Part shown: positions 1 to 8,616 of the stretch, in pieces
Numbering within the stretch: position 1 is the first letter of the stretch
How the letters are laid out: every line of letters starts with the position of its first letter
Source: a virus
Direction: 5' to 3' (one strand)
Length of the DNA stretch: 33,824 nt
IMG/VR virus record: IMGVR_UViG_3300024231_000806
Coordinates: 1-33,824 of that record
Position numbers and translations under genes: made by a program
The notes under the pieces: model-generated
What the model saw: the letters and a program-made list of their open reading frames with translations, nothing else
Told to the model about the DNA's origin: nothing
The model's database searches: none

Positions 1-756
1 TACGATATGCCAGGTAGTAGTTTGGGCATACATAACGATTTAAAAGACTTTCGTTGGTTAATAACAAATCAAATCTATATGGACGAAAGTGATCAAGGTG
101 TAAGATTGCTTAACAGAGATGCAAGCCCAAACAAAAGGGTACCATGCAATCCTAATTTATTTTATAGCCTTGAAGCTACACCTTATAGCTGGCATGATGT
201 GCCAGATCTGCATAGTGAAAAGCGTAGTATTTTATTTAGAGTAGGTAAGCGCAAACATAAGACAGTAGCTCAGCCTAGTTCTAAGAGCGATACAGCGTAT
301 GTTATTTTCAATGGACATCACAGGGATAGTCATTATGCAAAGCTAGGATTGCGTATGGGTAATTTGACTGAAAGTTGGATTGCAAATATGGGAGCAAAAA
401 ATATATATCATATTAGGTGGAGAGATCCTAGTACCATAAGACCAGTTCTCAACTTTGCCGTACAAAATCATAGTCGTGTGGTTGTAATGTTAAGTGGATA
501 TTTTCCTGCAGATTTAGATGACAGAAATGATGTGTGCCAAGATTATACTGGACAATATACATTAGAACCAAATAAAAATGTAGAGCATTATCATTTAATT
601 ACAGATGATAATATAAAAGATGTAGCTGATGCAGTGTTTTGCAAAGATACATATTCTGCTATTACAGAAGCAGAATCTGTTTTGTGGGATTATACACAAA
701 ACAAAAACTACTTAAATTACAAAAATATTAGATTACGTTGGAACCCTGAAGATTAA
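1..756 (+). CDS. 2-oxoglutarate/Fe(II) oxygenase, 5'-truncated by window edge
   Basis: This is the only plus-strand gene, and its frame is open to the first base, so the true start lies outside. Counting from the ATG at 7, H9-x-D11, H63 (in SWHDVP) and R73 fit the HxD...H...R iron and 2-oxoglutarate site of prolyl-4-hydroxylase-like oxygenases. The HxD normally lies about 100 residues in, which also argues that the N-terminus is missing. Residues from about 90 to 249 form a second region I do not recognise. The substrate is unknown. It converges on the radical SAM gene, and their stop codons overlap in TTAA. Such oxygenases are common in marine T4-like phages. Confidence 0.7.
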   Translation, partial: YDMPGSSLGIHNDLKDFRWLITNQIYMDESDQGVRLLNRDASPNKRVPCNPNLFYSLEATPYSWHDVPDLHSEKRSILFRVGKRKHKTVAQPSSKSDTAYVIFNGHHRDSHYAKLGLRMGNLTESWIANMGAKNIYHIRWRDPSTIRPVLNFAVQNHSRVVVMLSGYFPADLDDRNDVCQDYTGQYTLEPNKNVEHYHLITDDNIKDVADAVFCKDTYSAITEAESVLWDYTQNKNYLNYKNIRLRWNPED

Positions 757-2006
757 AGTTCATCTTTTATGCGTTTAAATTCTGGTGCCACTGTCATTAC
801 ATCATGCATACGAAACTTATCATAGTTTTCAGTTATATCTACATATTGTTTCATTATTGCTGGATTATATTGGTGTTCTGGATCTTTACCAAAATTAATA
901 ATTTCCATTAAAGGTTCCTCATAGTCTTCAAAATGTGGACTATTGCCTATACTGGATAAAAATTCTAGTATTTGTTTTTCCTGTTCATCTTTAAGCCATT
1001 GTGGTGCATGTGCCATACTATAATAGTGTGGCTCAATAAGTTGGTTACTACTCATACCAATACCTCTATCGCTAGTCATTTGGTAGTCATGCATAAAGCG
1101 CCAAAAGTCTGCAATATGCAATGCATTTGTCATTTGATTGACTGTGGTAACTCGTACTTTAATACGTTTACCTTCTTTAGTATTGCTATATTTGACTAGT
1201 TTATCAAAGTTTTTCCAGACAGAAGGCCACTTGGAAGGTGGACGCAAATAGTCGTTCATATCGCCCATACCTTCCAAGGAGCAGTTTACAATCACTTTTT
1301 CGAACTTCCCTAATTGTTCTAACCATCTGTCTTGCATATTGGTAATATTGGTATAGAAACTAAGTTCGATATGACTGGCGTGTCCGGATTCTACTGCGAG
1401 GTCTAGCAAGGTAAACATGTCCTTGGCAACCGTAGGTTCCCCGCCTATTAGTTTGATTTTACGAGCTTTCCCAATCATTTCCTCAAAGCTCGCCCAGTCT
1501 ATTCCAGGTTGAAGAAGAGCCTGCTTCTTGTTTGCAATCATGCCATGCCAATCGGGATGGTCTGCCCCGAGTCCGCTTTCAACCATTTGTGCTCGCTCGA
1601 CACTTACTAAGTGTGAAGCCTCTTTATTGCACATCTGACATTGTAAATTGCATAAATTACCAAGCCTGAAATCAAATTGTAAAGGTTGTTCTACCTCCCA
1701 ATCGTTGACGGAAGCGTCAGCAACCACTTCGTCAATTACGTCTTCCCACACCTCATTTTCCCATTGGCGTGAGCTAACTATATTATTTCTTTCTAGATGT
1801 TCACATTCTACACATTCAGGAAGCCACTCCCCTTCTGCCATGCGTCTACGTACATCTTTTATGTAGTCGTGATTCCATGTACCCTGGATCCCAAGTTTTT
1901 CTTGATCCACAAGTTCTTCTGGCTCCTTTGCCATACAGCAAAGCCTATATCGACCTCCATTATATGTACTATATTGTACAAATGGTAAAGCACAAAATCC
2001 GCTCAT
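753..2006 (-). CDS. Radical SAM protein with N-terminal SPASM/twitch-like cysteines
   Basis: The protein has 417 aa. The CxxxCxxC motif for the SAM-binding 4Fe-4S cluster is C119-C123-C126 (CNLQCQMC), followed by GGEPTV at 188-193, the usual GGE SAM-contact motif. The N-terminus carries C5, C23-C24 and C65-x2-C68, a pattern resembling an auxiliary-cluster (twitch/SPASM) module placed ahead of the barrel. It would make a 5'-deoxyadenosyl radical; the substrate is unknown. It is the last gene of a tight operon and overlaps the previous radical SAM gene by ATGA at 2003-2006. It shares its architecture with the genes at 2003-3118 and 4085-5512 but diverges in sequence, so the three are probably non-identical paralogues. 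Confidence 0.9.
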   Translation of the reverse strand: MSGFCALPFVQYSTYNGGRYRLCCMAKEPEELVDQEKLGIQGTWNHDYIKDVRRRMAEGEWLPECVECEHLERNNIVSSRQWENEVWEDVIDEVVADASVNDWEVEQPLQFDFRLGNLCNLQCQMCNKEASHLVSVERAQMVESGLGADHPDWHGMIANKKQALLQPGIDWASFEEMIGKARKIKLIGGEPTVAKDMFTLLDLAVESGHASHIELSFYTNITNMQDRWLEQLGKFEKVIVNCSLEGMGDMNDYLRPPSKWPSVWKNFDKLVKYSNTKEGKRIKVRVTTVNQMTNALHIADFWRFMHDYQMTSDRGIGMSSNQLIEPHYYSMAHAPQWLKDEQEKQILEFLSSIGNSPHFEDYEEPLMEIINFGKDPEHQYNPAIMKQYVDITENYDKFRMHDVMTVAPEFKRIKDEL

Positions 2007-3118
2007 AATAGTTCTCTTATATCTTGATTAAAGTAATTGTCTATTACTTTTTCTTTGTTTATAATTTGTTCATCAGTATATGTTTTCTCTGATTCCTGTT
2101 CTAATGTATTTAACAATCTTTTTCTAAACGTTTCATATATATCTAAGTTCTTAATATATTCTTTAGCCAGTTCTTTATCTTTTGGATCCATATTTGCAAT
2201 ACACATATGAAAAGGACGTCTGGCAATATCCATACTATACCCAGTACCTTTGCTTTCAATATAGTCTAATAAAGGCTGTAAATTAAAAATGTTAAATCTA
2301 CTTACAACAAAATGTACACGCATTGTTATGGGGAAACCTGTATCTTTTAAGTTTAAATAAAAATTAAAAGTGTTATCTATGTCTTTCCATTTATACGGTC
2401 CAGGTCTTAGTGTTTCGTTTAATTTACCATACCCATCTATACTTAATACTATTGTAAGTGCTTTAAGTTTTTTCCACGTTTCTAGTACCTTTTTGCTAGG
2501 CAATATAGTTGCATTTGTATGATAGTCAATTTGTACTTTATTAATATTACTACTCTGGCTTGCTAATTTTTTAATAAACTCGTCGTGTTGTTTTGCAAGT
2601 AAAGGTTCCCCTCCTACTAATTTTACACGTTCAATACTAGATAAATCTGTATCAAACCAGTCTATACTAAAGTCTAGATCCTCTGTAACATCTTCTGTAA
2701 GGGGGGTGTTGGTGTGTCTTTTTATAGCAAGCCATTTGCTACTATAGCCTTCATTACACATTCTACAAGCAAGATTACAATGATGGCTAAATGCCATCTC
2801 TAAAAATTTTAGTTTAGGGGGTTTTGTAAATGTGTTATCTTTTAGATAGGTGTTATTAGCATCAGTACGCATACTCTTTCCTGATGTTTGTTCATCCTTA
2901 AAGCATCTAGAACAACCAGATGGTTGTTCATTATTTAAAAACTGCTGTCTAAGTTTACTATAATAATCGCCATGCGACCAGCCTTGTTTTAAGCCTTGTG
3001 CAACAGTGGGTAATTCGTTTGGTTTATTACTAAATCTACAACAGGGTTTTAGCTCTCCTGCTATATCAACAGCGGTATGCACCCAAGGAAATATACATAA
3101 ATTCTTAGGTGCATCCAT
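2003..3118 (-). CDS. Radical SAM protein with N-terminal SPASM/twitch-like cysteines
   Basis: The protein has 371 aa. N-terminal cysteines are C8 (CIFPWVH), C26-C27 and C69-x2-C72; the radical SAM motif is C114-C118-C121 (CNLACRMC) and GGEP starts at 169. The order of motifs matches its two neighbours: CxxPW, CC, CxxC, CxxxCxxC, GGE. It starts one base after the nucleosidase stop and its own stop overlaps the next start, so translation is probably coupled. The N-terminal module likely binds a further Fe-S cluster. Peptide or glycan modification is possible by analogy with SPASM/twitch enzymes, but nothing in the sequence names the substrate. Confidence 0.9.
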   Translation of the reverse strand: MDAPKNLCIFPWVHTAVDIAGELKPCCRFSNKPNELPTVAQGLKQGWSHGDYYSKLRQQFLNNEQPSGCSRCFKDEQTSGKSMRTDANNTYLKDNTFTKPPKLKFLEMAFSHHCNLACRMCNEGYSSKWLAIKRHTNTPLTEDVTEDLDFSIDWFDTDLSSIERVKLVGGEPLLAKQHDEFIKKLASQSSNINKVQIDYHTNATILPSKKVLETWKKLKALTIVLSIDGYGKLNETLRPGPYKWKDIDNTFNFYLNLKDTGFPITMRVHFVVSRFNIFNLQPLLDYIESKGTGYSMDIARRPFHMCIANMDPKDKELAKEYIKNLDIYETFRKRLLNTLEQESEKTYTDEQIINKEKVIDNYFNQDIRELL

Positions 3119-3119
3119 A

Positions 3120-3668
3120 TTACATGTCTTTAAATAATTCTAAAAACAGATCAGCACCCTTGGCCTGATTTGCTTCCCATTCTTCTGCAGCATTTTCATC
3201 TGCAAAATCACTTGCATATTTTACAATACGAACTTTTTTATTAAAAACAGCAGCAACTTTTGCAATAGCATAACCTTCCATGTCAACTATATGACTATTT
3301 AATTCTGGTGGTGACATTACAAAATTATCTCCTGTAGATAACACCATATTATTTTCAGCAATTCGTAATGAAGCTTCAAATCCAGTATTCTCAAAAGGAG
3401 TTGTGCCAAGTTCTGCTTGTGGACGAGCATCCATATCTCTCTGTCGTACAATGCCCACATCATATATTTTACCTGCAAGCTCAGGTACAAGTGTACCTGC
3501 TGTACCATAATTAACAATTAATGAACAATCGTCCTGTGCTGCCGCTAGAGTTGCCATCATAGCTGCATTGACTTTGCCAACACCAGTATACCATACTTTA
3601 AATTTTTCAGGATTTAAACTACTGTGATCAGGTAGTTCGCCTTCCAATGCAACTAAGATATATATCAT
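3120..3668 (-). CDS. 5'-methylthioadenosine/S-adenosylhomocysteine nucleosidase-like protein
   Basis: The protein has 182 aa and belongs to the purine nucleoside phosphorylase/MTAN fold. Matching E. coli MTAN by eye, ALEGEL puts E11 at the catalytic Glu12 position. TGVGKVNAA (28-36) and NYGTAG (53-58) fit the phosphate/ribose loop region, VDMEGYAIA gives M130-E131 (Met173/Glu174), and YASDFAD gives D154 (Asp197). It is about 50 aa shorter than the E. coli enzyme, mainly in the middle. MTAN hydrolyses MTA, SAH and 5'-deoxyadenosine, the by-product of radical SAM enzymes. Its position between radical SAM genes suggests it relieves product inhibition. A related nucleosidase specificity cannot be excluded. 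Confidence 0.8.
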   Translation of the reverse strand: MIYILVALEGELPDHSSLNPEKFKVWYTGVGKVNAAMMATLAAAQDDCSLIVNYGTAGTLVPELAGKIYDVGIVRQRDMDARPQAELGTTPFENTGFEASLRIAENNMVLSTGDNFVMSPPELNSHIVDMEGYAIAKVAAVFNKKVRIVKYASDFADENAAEEWEANQAKGADLFLELFKDM

Positions 3669-4084
3669 TATAGATCCTTTAACAATGCTTTTAGTTTTTT
3701 CTTTGACTTGCCTTTTACTTTGGCTTTTGAAATATCGTTATCTCCATCGCCCACAACCACAATAGCAATCATGCCCATTGTTTTATGTGGTGAACACTGA
3801 TACAAATATACGCCTGGTGTATCAAATGTCATTTCAACTTCTTTACCCAGTTTTGATTTACGTGGTGCATCCCATCCATCTGGTCCTGCAATAAATTCTA
3901 CATTGTGACCTTTTGATGTTGGCAACCATGTGATTGTATCGCCTACATCAATACGTGCAATATCTTCACTATATACCATCTTAGCACCATCATCACGCTT
4001 GTTTAGCATGTCAATAGTTAGATCTTCTGCATTTGCACTTGTTGCAAATAAAGCAAGTAAACTTGCGGTAATAATATTTTTCAT
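3668..4084 (-). CDS. Pseudoazurin-type blue copper protein, exported
   Basis: The protein has 138 aa, with a cleavable signal peptide (about 1-19, ending ANA). The type 1 copper ligands are all present: H60 in KGHNVEF, C97 and H100 in CSPHKTMGM, and M105. C-x2-H-x4-M spacing and GMIAIVVVGD match pseudoazurin rather than plastocyanin or azurin. The Lys-rich C-terminal tail (about 120-138) resembles the tail of pseudoazurins. The protein should act in the host periplasm as a one-electron carrier, classically to nitrite reductase or a terminal oxidase. It overlaps the nucleosidase by one base and abuts the radical SAM gene at 4085, so it belongs to the same operon. Length and ligands look intact. 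Confidence 0.9.
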   Translation of the reverse strand: MKNIITASLLALFATSANAEDLTIDMLNKRDDGAKMVYSEDIARIDVGDTITWLPTSKGHNVEFIAGPDGWDAPRKSKLGKEVEMTFDTPGVYLYQCSPHKTMGMIAIVVVGDGDNDISKAKVKGKSKKKLKALLKDL

Positions 4085-5512
4085 TTATTCATCCTCTGGT
4101 TCATCTAATAAATAGGCCATCTCTGGAAAAGTGGCTCTAAAGTCAGTGCCTCTCTGGGCATCTAATTTCGTCAAATATTCTCTAAATTCAGGTAGTCTGC
4201 GTGTCCAGTCTTCGCTACGTGCAAAGCTAATCATTCCACGCAATCTTTTAATACCATAGCTTGCATTTTCCCATTCGTCATATGTTACTTTGCCCTTGTG
4301 CCAACTAGGAACACCTAGTTCCCAATTTTCTTTCCACCACTCAATAAATTCTTCGTATTTGGCTTCACATTTGTCCATAAATTCATCTGGTAGTACTTTA
4401 ACATTTAAGTGTCCTGGCCAATATACAAAGTGATAGTTGATACCACCTGCACCAAATGGCCACATATTTGTTTTGTGTAATCCACTCTCTGTTAGTTTCC
4501 ATTTAAGGAAATCTGGAATATAGTAAATGTTAAGAGCGTTCACTGCACATGCAATTGTAACTTCTACATTATTACTTGTTTGTGTATCTAGGCGTTTAAA
4601 CATTTCCAATTGGTGATCCCATTGACTAGGGTATCTAATATAATCATTCATTGCACCAATACTGTCAATACTGTAGTGGAAGCGTACCTTTTTAAAATGT
4701 TTCCATTGCTCTAACAATCTATCAGGTAACTCGATACCATTACTATTATAGCGTACTTCGATTTGATCTGCATATCCCATTTCAATAACTTTATCTAGGA
4801 TTTCATAATGCTCGTCAATAACAGTTGATTCGCCACCAGCAAAATATAGTTGTTTAATGAATGGAATTTGTGCATAAAACTGTTCCCAAAACACTGGGTT
4901 ATCTTTATGCCAGTTGTAACTTGCGCCAAATGTTTTGCCTTTATTTGCCCAAACCATAGTTTCTTTAAGGCTCTCGTTAGAGATTTTAGGATATAATCCT
5001 TGCCAATCTTTTACCCAGCCACTTGAATCGTGAGGAGAACACATTACGCATCCTAACTGACATTTTGTACCCATACGGATATCAATATATCTTAGTTTAC
5101 TATTTGTGCTACCATCCTCATATGTTTCTTTTACAAGTTCATCAATATCAATACCATCACGCATCCAATAGGCAGTTTCCCATTGGCGTTTACTCATGTG
5201 TCCTGCATCTTCTTCTTTATAACACTTTAGACAACTTGCTGGCTTTTGTCCTGCAAGCATCATTTTCCTTACACCTCGCATATATGTATTATTCCATGCG
5301 GTGCTTAAATCTGTAGTATTTAAATTGGCTGGCTTTCCGTCTTCTGTTTTAACGATTCCAATTCTGCCGCCATGTTTCTTATCGTTGGTTGCTCCTACAC
5401 TACTAGCATTTGCTGTACAGCATACTCGCATACTTCCGTCTGGTCTTGTGCTTAAATGTATCCAAGGCAAAATACAAAAGGTGTCACTGGGTAATTTTTG
5501 ATCTTCTGACAT
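4085..5512 (-). CDS. Radical SAM protein with N-terminal SPASM/twitch-like cysteines
   Basis: At 475 aa this is the largest of the three. N-terminal cysteines are C13 (CILPWIH), C31-C32 and C94-x2-C97. The radical SAM motif is C151-C155-C158 (CQLGCVMC), and GGEST lies at 226-230. A longer segment between the CC pair and CxxC, an insertion near 160-215, and a C-terminal extension after about 400 separate it from its paralogues. It is the first radical SAM gene of the group, directly upstream of pseudoazurin. Function beyond SAM radical chemistry is not predictable from the sequence. Confidence 0.9.
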   Translation of the reverse strand: MSEDQKLPSDTFCILPWIHLSTRPDGSMRVCCTANASSVGATNDKKHGGRIGIVKTEDGKPANLNTTDLSTAWNNTYMRGVRKMMLAGQKPASCLKCYKEEDAGHMSKRQWETAYWMRDGIDIDELVKETYEDGSTNSKLRYIDIRMGTKCQLGCVMCSPHDSSGWVKDWQGLYPKISNESLKETMVWANKGKTFGASYNWHKDNPVFWEQFYAQIPFIKQLYFAGGESTVIDEHYEILDKVIEMGYADQIEVRYNSNGIELPDRLLEQWKHFKKVRFHYSIDSIGAMNDYIRYPSQWDHQLEMFKRLDTQTSNNVEVTIACAVNALNIYYIPDFLKWKLTESGLHKTNMWPFGAGGINYHFVYWPGHLNVKVLPDEFMDKCEAKYEEFIEWWKENWELGVPSWHKGKVTYDEWENASYGIKRLRGMISFARSEDWTRRLPEFREYLTKLDAQRGTDFRATFPEMAYLLDEPEDE

Positions 5513-5520
5513 TAATTTTC

Positions 5521-6210
5521 CTATGTTTGATGTTTGACAAACTCATATGTAGTATTAGATTCTCCAGGAATTTTTACTACGGATGTATATACATCTGGTT
5601 GTCTATTGTCAACGTATTTAGCCGCTTTTTTATCAAAGCCTGGTAAAGTACTAAAAGAAGTTTTAGGATCATACTTTTGCCAATCCATATTTTTACGCAT
5701 TGCAAAGTCTGTTATTTTAGAACTTTCCTGCCATAGTAGTTCCCACATTCTATCGTAGTTTTTATAGCCTGGTCTGTAATCAGGATAGTGTAGTTCATCA
5801 AAACACATAACTTCGCTCCACCAAGCAAAACTTTTTTGTGGTTCCCTATATACTAGGAATATATAATCACCAGGAAAGTGATTATAGATATAGTCTAGAT
5901 TAAAATTACGGGCAAAGAAATGACTTTTAATAATACGATATCCATCACCTGAGAATACATTGTTGATGTCATCAGTTAATTTATGAGGTTCAACAAAGTT
6001 AAAATCTGTCCAATCCTCACCACAGCCCATACCAGGTCCCCAATAACTTCCTCGATGACCGTTGTTGCCATCCTCTTTAGTTCTTGGTCTATGATATTGT
6101 GTTCTGTTTGGAGTTTCGTCTGAGCGGTCTGCTGGAAGTAGATGTCGCATTACAATATCTATGCCGCTCCATTTACTTCCAGGAATTCCGCAAAACCATA
6201 TGTTGTTCAT
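5521..6210 (-). CDS. Sulfotransferase-like protein, tentative
   Basis: The protein has 229 aa. The start FCGIPGSKWSGID resembles the 5'-phosphosulfate P-loop of PAPS-dependent sulfotransferases, and YRIIKSHFF plus VYREPQKSFAWW resemble the later beta-strand and 3'-phosphate-binding region (usually R-x-P). The match is by eye and loose, so other P-loop families remain possible. It starts 7 bases after the 6217-6504 gene and lies just upstream of the radical SAM cluster, so it may act on the same unknown substrate. There is no signal peptide or membrane segment, so it should be cytoplasmic. Confidence 0.45.
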   Translation of the reverse strand: MNNIWFCGIPGSKWSGIDIVMRHLLPADRSDETPNRTQYHRPRTKEDGNNGHRGSYWGPGMGCGEDWTDFNFVEPHKLTDDINNVFSGDGYRIIKSHFFARNFNLDYIYNHFPGDYIFLVYREPQKSFAWWSEVMCFDELHYPDYRPGYKNYDRMWELLWQESSKITDFAMRKNMDWQKYDPKTSFSTLPGFDKKAAKYVDNRQPDVYTSVVKIPGESNTTYEFVKHQT

Positions 6211-6216
6211 ATTTTC

Positions 6217-6504
6217 CTACTTAAAATATTTTCCAAGGTAGTCGCCTACACCTGATATTACGTCTTCTTTAATTGATTCAAAGTCAAGTTTGACTGAAAC
6301 GTCAATCATATCTTCTCGATGCAATCCACCAAGCGCATCATGTTGTCCTCCGTCTATCATCATTAGATCATCTCTATAGAGTGTCATTTGTGTGTTGTCG
6401 GCTAACGTGATAGTGACCTCTATGATATAATCAGCAGGTATGGTATCCATACTTACCTGATCAAAGATAAGATCAAAAGAACGGTCCTTGCGCTCAATAG
6501 GCAT
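6217..6504 (-). CDS. Hypothetical phage protein
   Basis: A 95-aa acidic protein that I do not recognise. It has two apparent beta-rich segments (residues 9-45, including VTITLADNTQMTLYRDDL) and a C-terminal helix ending GDYLGKYFK. The start is supported by an AAGGA-like site about 9 bases upstream. It sits between the 2-oxoglutarate oxygenase and the sulfotransferase-like gene and is probably co-transcribed with them. Confidence 0.6.
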   Translation of the reverse strand: MPIERKDRSFDLIFDQVSMDTIPADYIIEVTITLADNTQMTLYRDDLMMIDGGQHDALGGLHREDMIDVSVKLDFESIKEDVISGVGDYLGKYFK

Positions 6505-6542
6505 TATAAAATTTCCTTGTACTGTGTTACTATTTACTATTT

Positions 6543-7385
6543 TTAGGTACCCGGTAAGTACCCAGTTAAACTGAGAGAAACTTTTACACTCATGCCAGCA
6601 TTTGTACTACAATGATATACATGCTCAGGTAACTCATAAACATCACCACTTTTCCACCTAGGATAAAATGTGTTTGCCATTTGTAACATATGTCCCCAAT
6701 GCCAATCTGTAATAAACACTAAGTATCTAACGATCTTACCGCCATCACATCTACGTGTTTCTGCATTTGGATTCAAATGTTCATTTAGTCTGTACCAGTT
6801 TCCCATAAAGTCAAAGTGAAAAGGTAATGTCTGTCCAGGCAAATATGCCAATAAGCGTGGTAAGCATGTTTCCATATCCATACCCAATTCATCAAACATT
6901 TCTTGACCAATCATTTGCTTAATCTGGTTACTTGTGTCTCCATACAGACCCCAATTATATTCACAATTGTTAGCCCAATTATATCCACATTTCATTGGCA
7001 AGTTTAATGTAAGCTCGTTAACGCCTGCATGATATGGTCTTTTTTCAGTAAATTTTTTCTGACATGTTGCTTCATTATCCAACATATACTGAATCCATTT
7101 ATCTTTATTGTCCGATACCTGGCTGAAGTTTCCAATGTAATCTTGTGCAGGGTCACGTTCTGTAGTTAAATCAGCACCCGTTTCTTCACAAAATTTAATC
7201 CATTCTTTGTCAGGTCTATCACGAAGAAAGTCAAATAGCGTTACTTCTGGGTATCTCGCCATCTCACTATTCTTCATGTAATAGTTAATATCTTCTGGAA
7301 CAGTTCCGTAATCACCCAATACTACTTTAAATTCTGTATTACCTGATTCCGACCATTCTTCTCCTTTATTATTTTCTTCTGTCAT
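6543..7385 (-). CDS. 2-oxoglutarate/Fe(II)-dependent oxygenase
   Basis: The protein has 280 aa. H190-F-D192 in LPFHFDF supplies the HxD iron ligands, and H258 in VYHCSTNAG supplies the distal His, followed by VKVSLSLTG where a basic residue (K268) could bind 2-oxoglutarate. The WKSGDVYELP segment before the distal His is typical of the jelly-roll core of aspartyl/prolyl hydroxylase-like enzymes. An N-terminal 100 residues is acidic and unassigned. The stop is separated from the next gene by 38 bases that hold only a ribosome site. Substrate unknown; the window's second such oxygenase is at the left edge. Confidence 0.7.
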   Translation of the reverse strand: MTEENNKGEEWSESGNTEFKVVLGDYGTVPEDINYYMKNSEMARYPEVTLFDFLRDRPDKEWIKFCEETGADLTTERDPAQDYIGNFSQVSDNKDKWIQYMLDNEATCQKKFTEKRPYHAGVNELTLNLPMKCGYNWANNCEYNWGLYGDTSNQIKQMIGQEMFDELGMDMETCLPRLLAYLPGQTLPFHFDFMGNWYRLNEHLNPNAETRRCDGGKIVRYLVFITDWHWGHMLQMANTFYPRWKSGDVYELPEHVYHCSTNAGMSVKVSLSLTGYLPGT

Positions 7386-7403
7386 TTTAAATTGCTTCCA
7401 ATA

Positions 7404-8078
7404 TTATGCGGTTACCTTTGCAACCGCCGCGGCTGCTGCCGCTTCAGCTTCAAGCTGAGCTTTTGATTTTCTGCCCCTCTTGGGCTTTAAATCAGGATTC
7501 AATTCATATGCTTGTTGGCGTAATCTTTCTGCTTCGGCTGCAAATTGATCTGCTTGTGCAATCAAAGTTTGTGCCATATCAACATCATCGATTTCAACTG
7601 GGCCTGGATCTGGATTAGCTACACTAGGCATTTCTGGTGCAGTTGATTCAGTTAGAGTTTCAGACTCTTGGCCTGCCATTCCCAATTGATCTTCTGGAGG
7701 AGATACCACTGGCTCACCATCTGTTTGCTCTCTAATAATACTGTTAAGTTCATCTAAAGATATTTGAACTGTATTATTAGGAGTCATTACAACATTACTT
7801 GTTTTTTGGTGTTGCAAACGATTAGTTTGGTGTAGAGTTTGTAGCATATTAGTACCGTCTGTAAAAACAGTTCTTTCTGCATACTCATAGAAATTTGCAC
7901 ATGCTTGAGCACCTGGTGATTCAACTGCTGTAATAATGTTATCATGCATCCAGTCTGGAAGTGCATCTGTATCTACTACTAAGCAATGATCGGCATCATC
8001 TGGTAGTTCGCGGAATACCACGACTACTTTTTTTTGTGTATTGACTAATTGTCCTACATGTTTTATATTTCTACTCAT
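7404..8078 (-). CDS. Conserved phage protein with AT-hook-like tail
   Basis: 224 aa from the ATG at 8078, which overlaps the previous stop and has GAGGAG about 10 bases upstream; a GTG nine bases earlier is less likely. The N-terminal 90 residues look globular (NTQKKVVVVFRELPDDADHCLVVDTDALP). The middle is Pro/Glu-rich and probably disordered. A helix around 165-190 is followed by PKRGRKSKAQ, an AT-hook-like basic motif, and an Ala-rich tail. DNA binding is plausible but unproven. Similar proteins occur in T4-like marine phages as unknowns, from memory. Confidence 0.7.
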   Translation of the reverse strand: MSRNIKHVGQLVNTQKKVVVVFRELPDDADHCLVVDTDALPDWMHDNIITAVESPGAQACANFYEYAERTVFTDGTNMLQTLHQTNRLQHQKTSNVVMTPNNTVQISLDELNSIIREQTDGEPVVSPPEDQLGMAGQESETLTESTAPEMPSVANPDPGPVEIDDVDMAQTLIAQADQFAAEAERLRQQAYELNPDLKPKRGRKSKAQLEAEAAAAAAVAKVTA

Positions 8079-8289
8079 TATTTTCACTCTCCTCTACAGG
8101 TTCTGTAGAGCCTTCCGTTGGTTCAGTTGCTGGTGTATTTGCTTTTACAAAAGTTACCAGTTTGGTAAAGCAATCTCCTACTTGAGTTGCTTCTGCCGCC
8201 TTAAATGCGCCACGCTGTGTCGCCAAATCGATTATATTTGCCGCTAAGACTAGATCAGAAATGGCAATCTGTGTTTGCTCTTCGCTCAT
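8071..8289 (-). CDS. Small conserved phage protein
   Basis: 72 aa. The N-terminal half (SDLVLAANIIDLATQRGAFKAAEATQVGDCF) looks helical, and the last 25 residues are Thr/Glu/Pro-rich. AAGGAG lies 7 bases before the ATG. Its stop overlaps the start of the next gene, which suggests a coupled pair. I recall similar small proteins in T4-like cyanophages but know no function. Confidence 0.7.
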   Translation of the reverse strand: MSEEQTQIAISDLVLAANIIDLATQRGAFKAAEATQVGDCFTKLVTFVKANTPATEPTEGSTEPVEESENNE

Positions 8290-8334
8290 TTTATTCTCCT
8301 TTTGAATAATTAAATACTATGTTTATTTATGGTA

Positions 8335-8616
8335 TTAGTTTCTTGCTAATTTACTTACCATTAAATCTTTTTCAAATTGTAGTAAATCTTCACTTAATTC
8401 AAACCAAATTTGATATACACTATCACTTTTGTCTAAACTTCTAATATGATACAAACCTGTTGTGTTTCTTATTAGTTCTTCCCATTCAACCTTTTCTTTG
8501 GTTTGGACAACTATAAGGACACGGTTACGCATCATCTCTAAAAGTAACTCAGTACCACTTATTAATGCCAAGTCCGATTCGCTCAAACTGCCACCATTTT
8601 TAATTAACCTAATCAT
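8335..8616 (-). CDS. Hypothetical phage protein
   Basis: 93 aa from the ATG at 8616, which overlaps the end of the VWA gene (stop at 8609-8611). A longer in-frame reading to 8688 would run inside the VWA gene and lacks support. The protein mixes hydrophobic and acidic helices (SDLALISGTELLLEMMRNRVLIVVQTKEKVEW). I see no motif. Its place right behind the metallopeptidase/VWA gene suggests a linked role. Confidence 0.6.
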   Translation of the reverse strand: MIRLIKNGGSLSESDLALISGTELLLEMMRNRVLIVVQTKEKVEWEELIRNTTGLYHIRSLDKSDSVYQIWFELSEDLLQFEKDLMVSKLARN

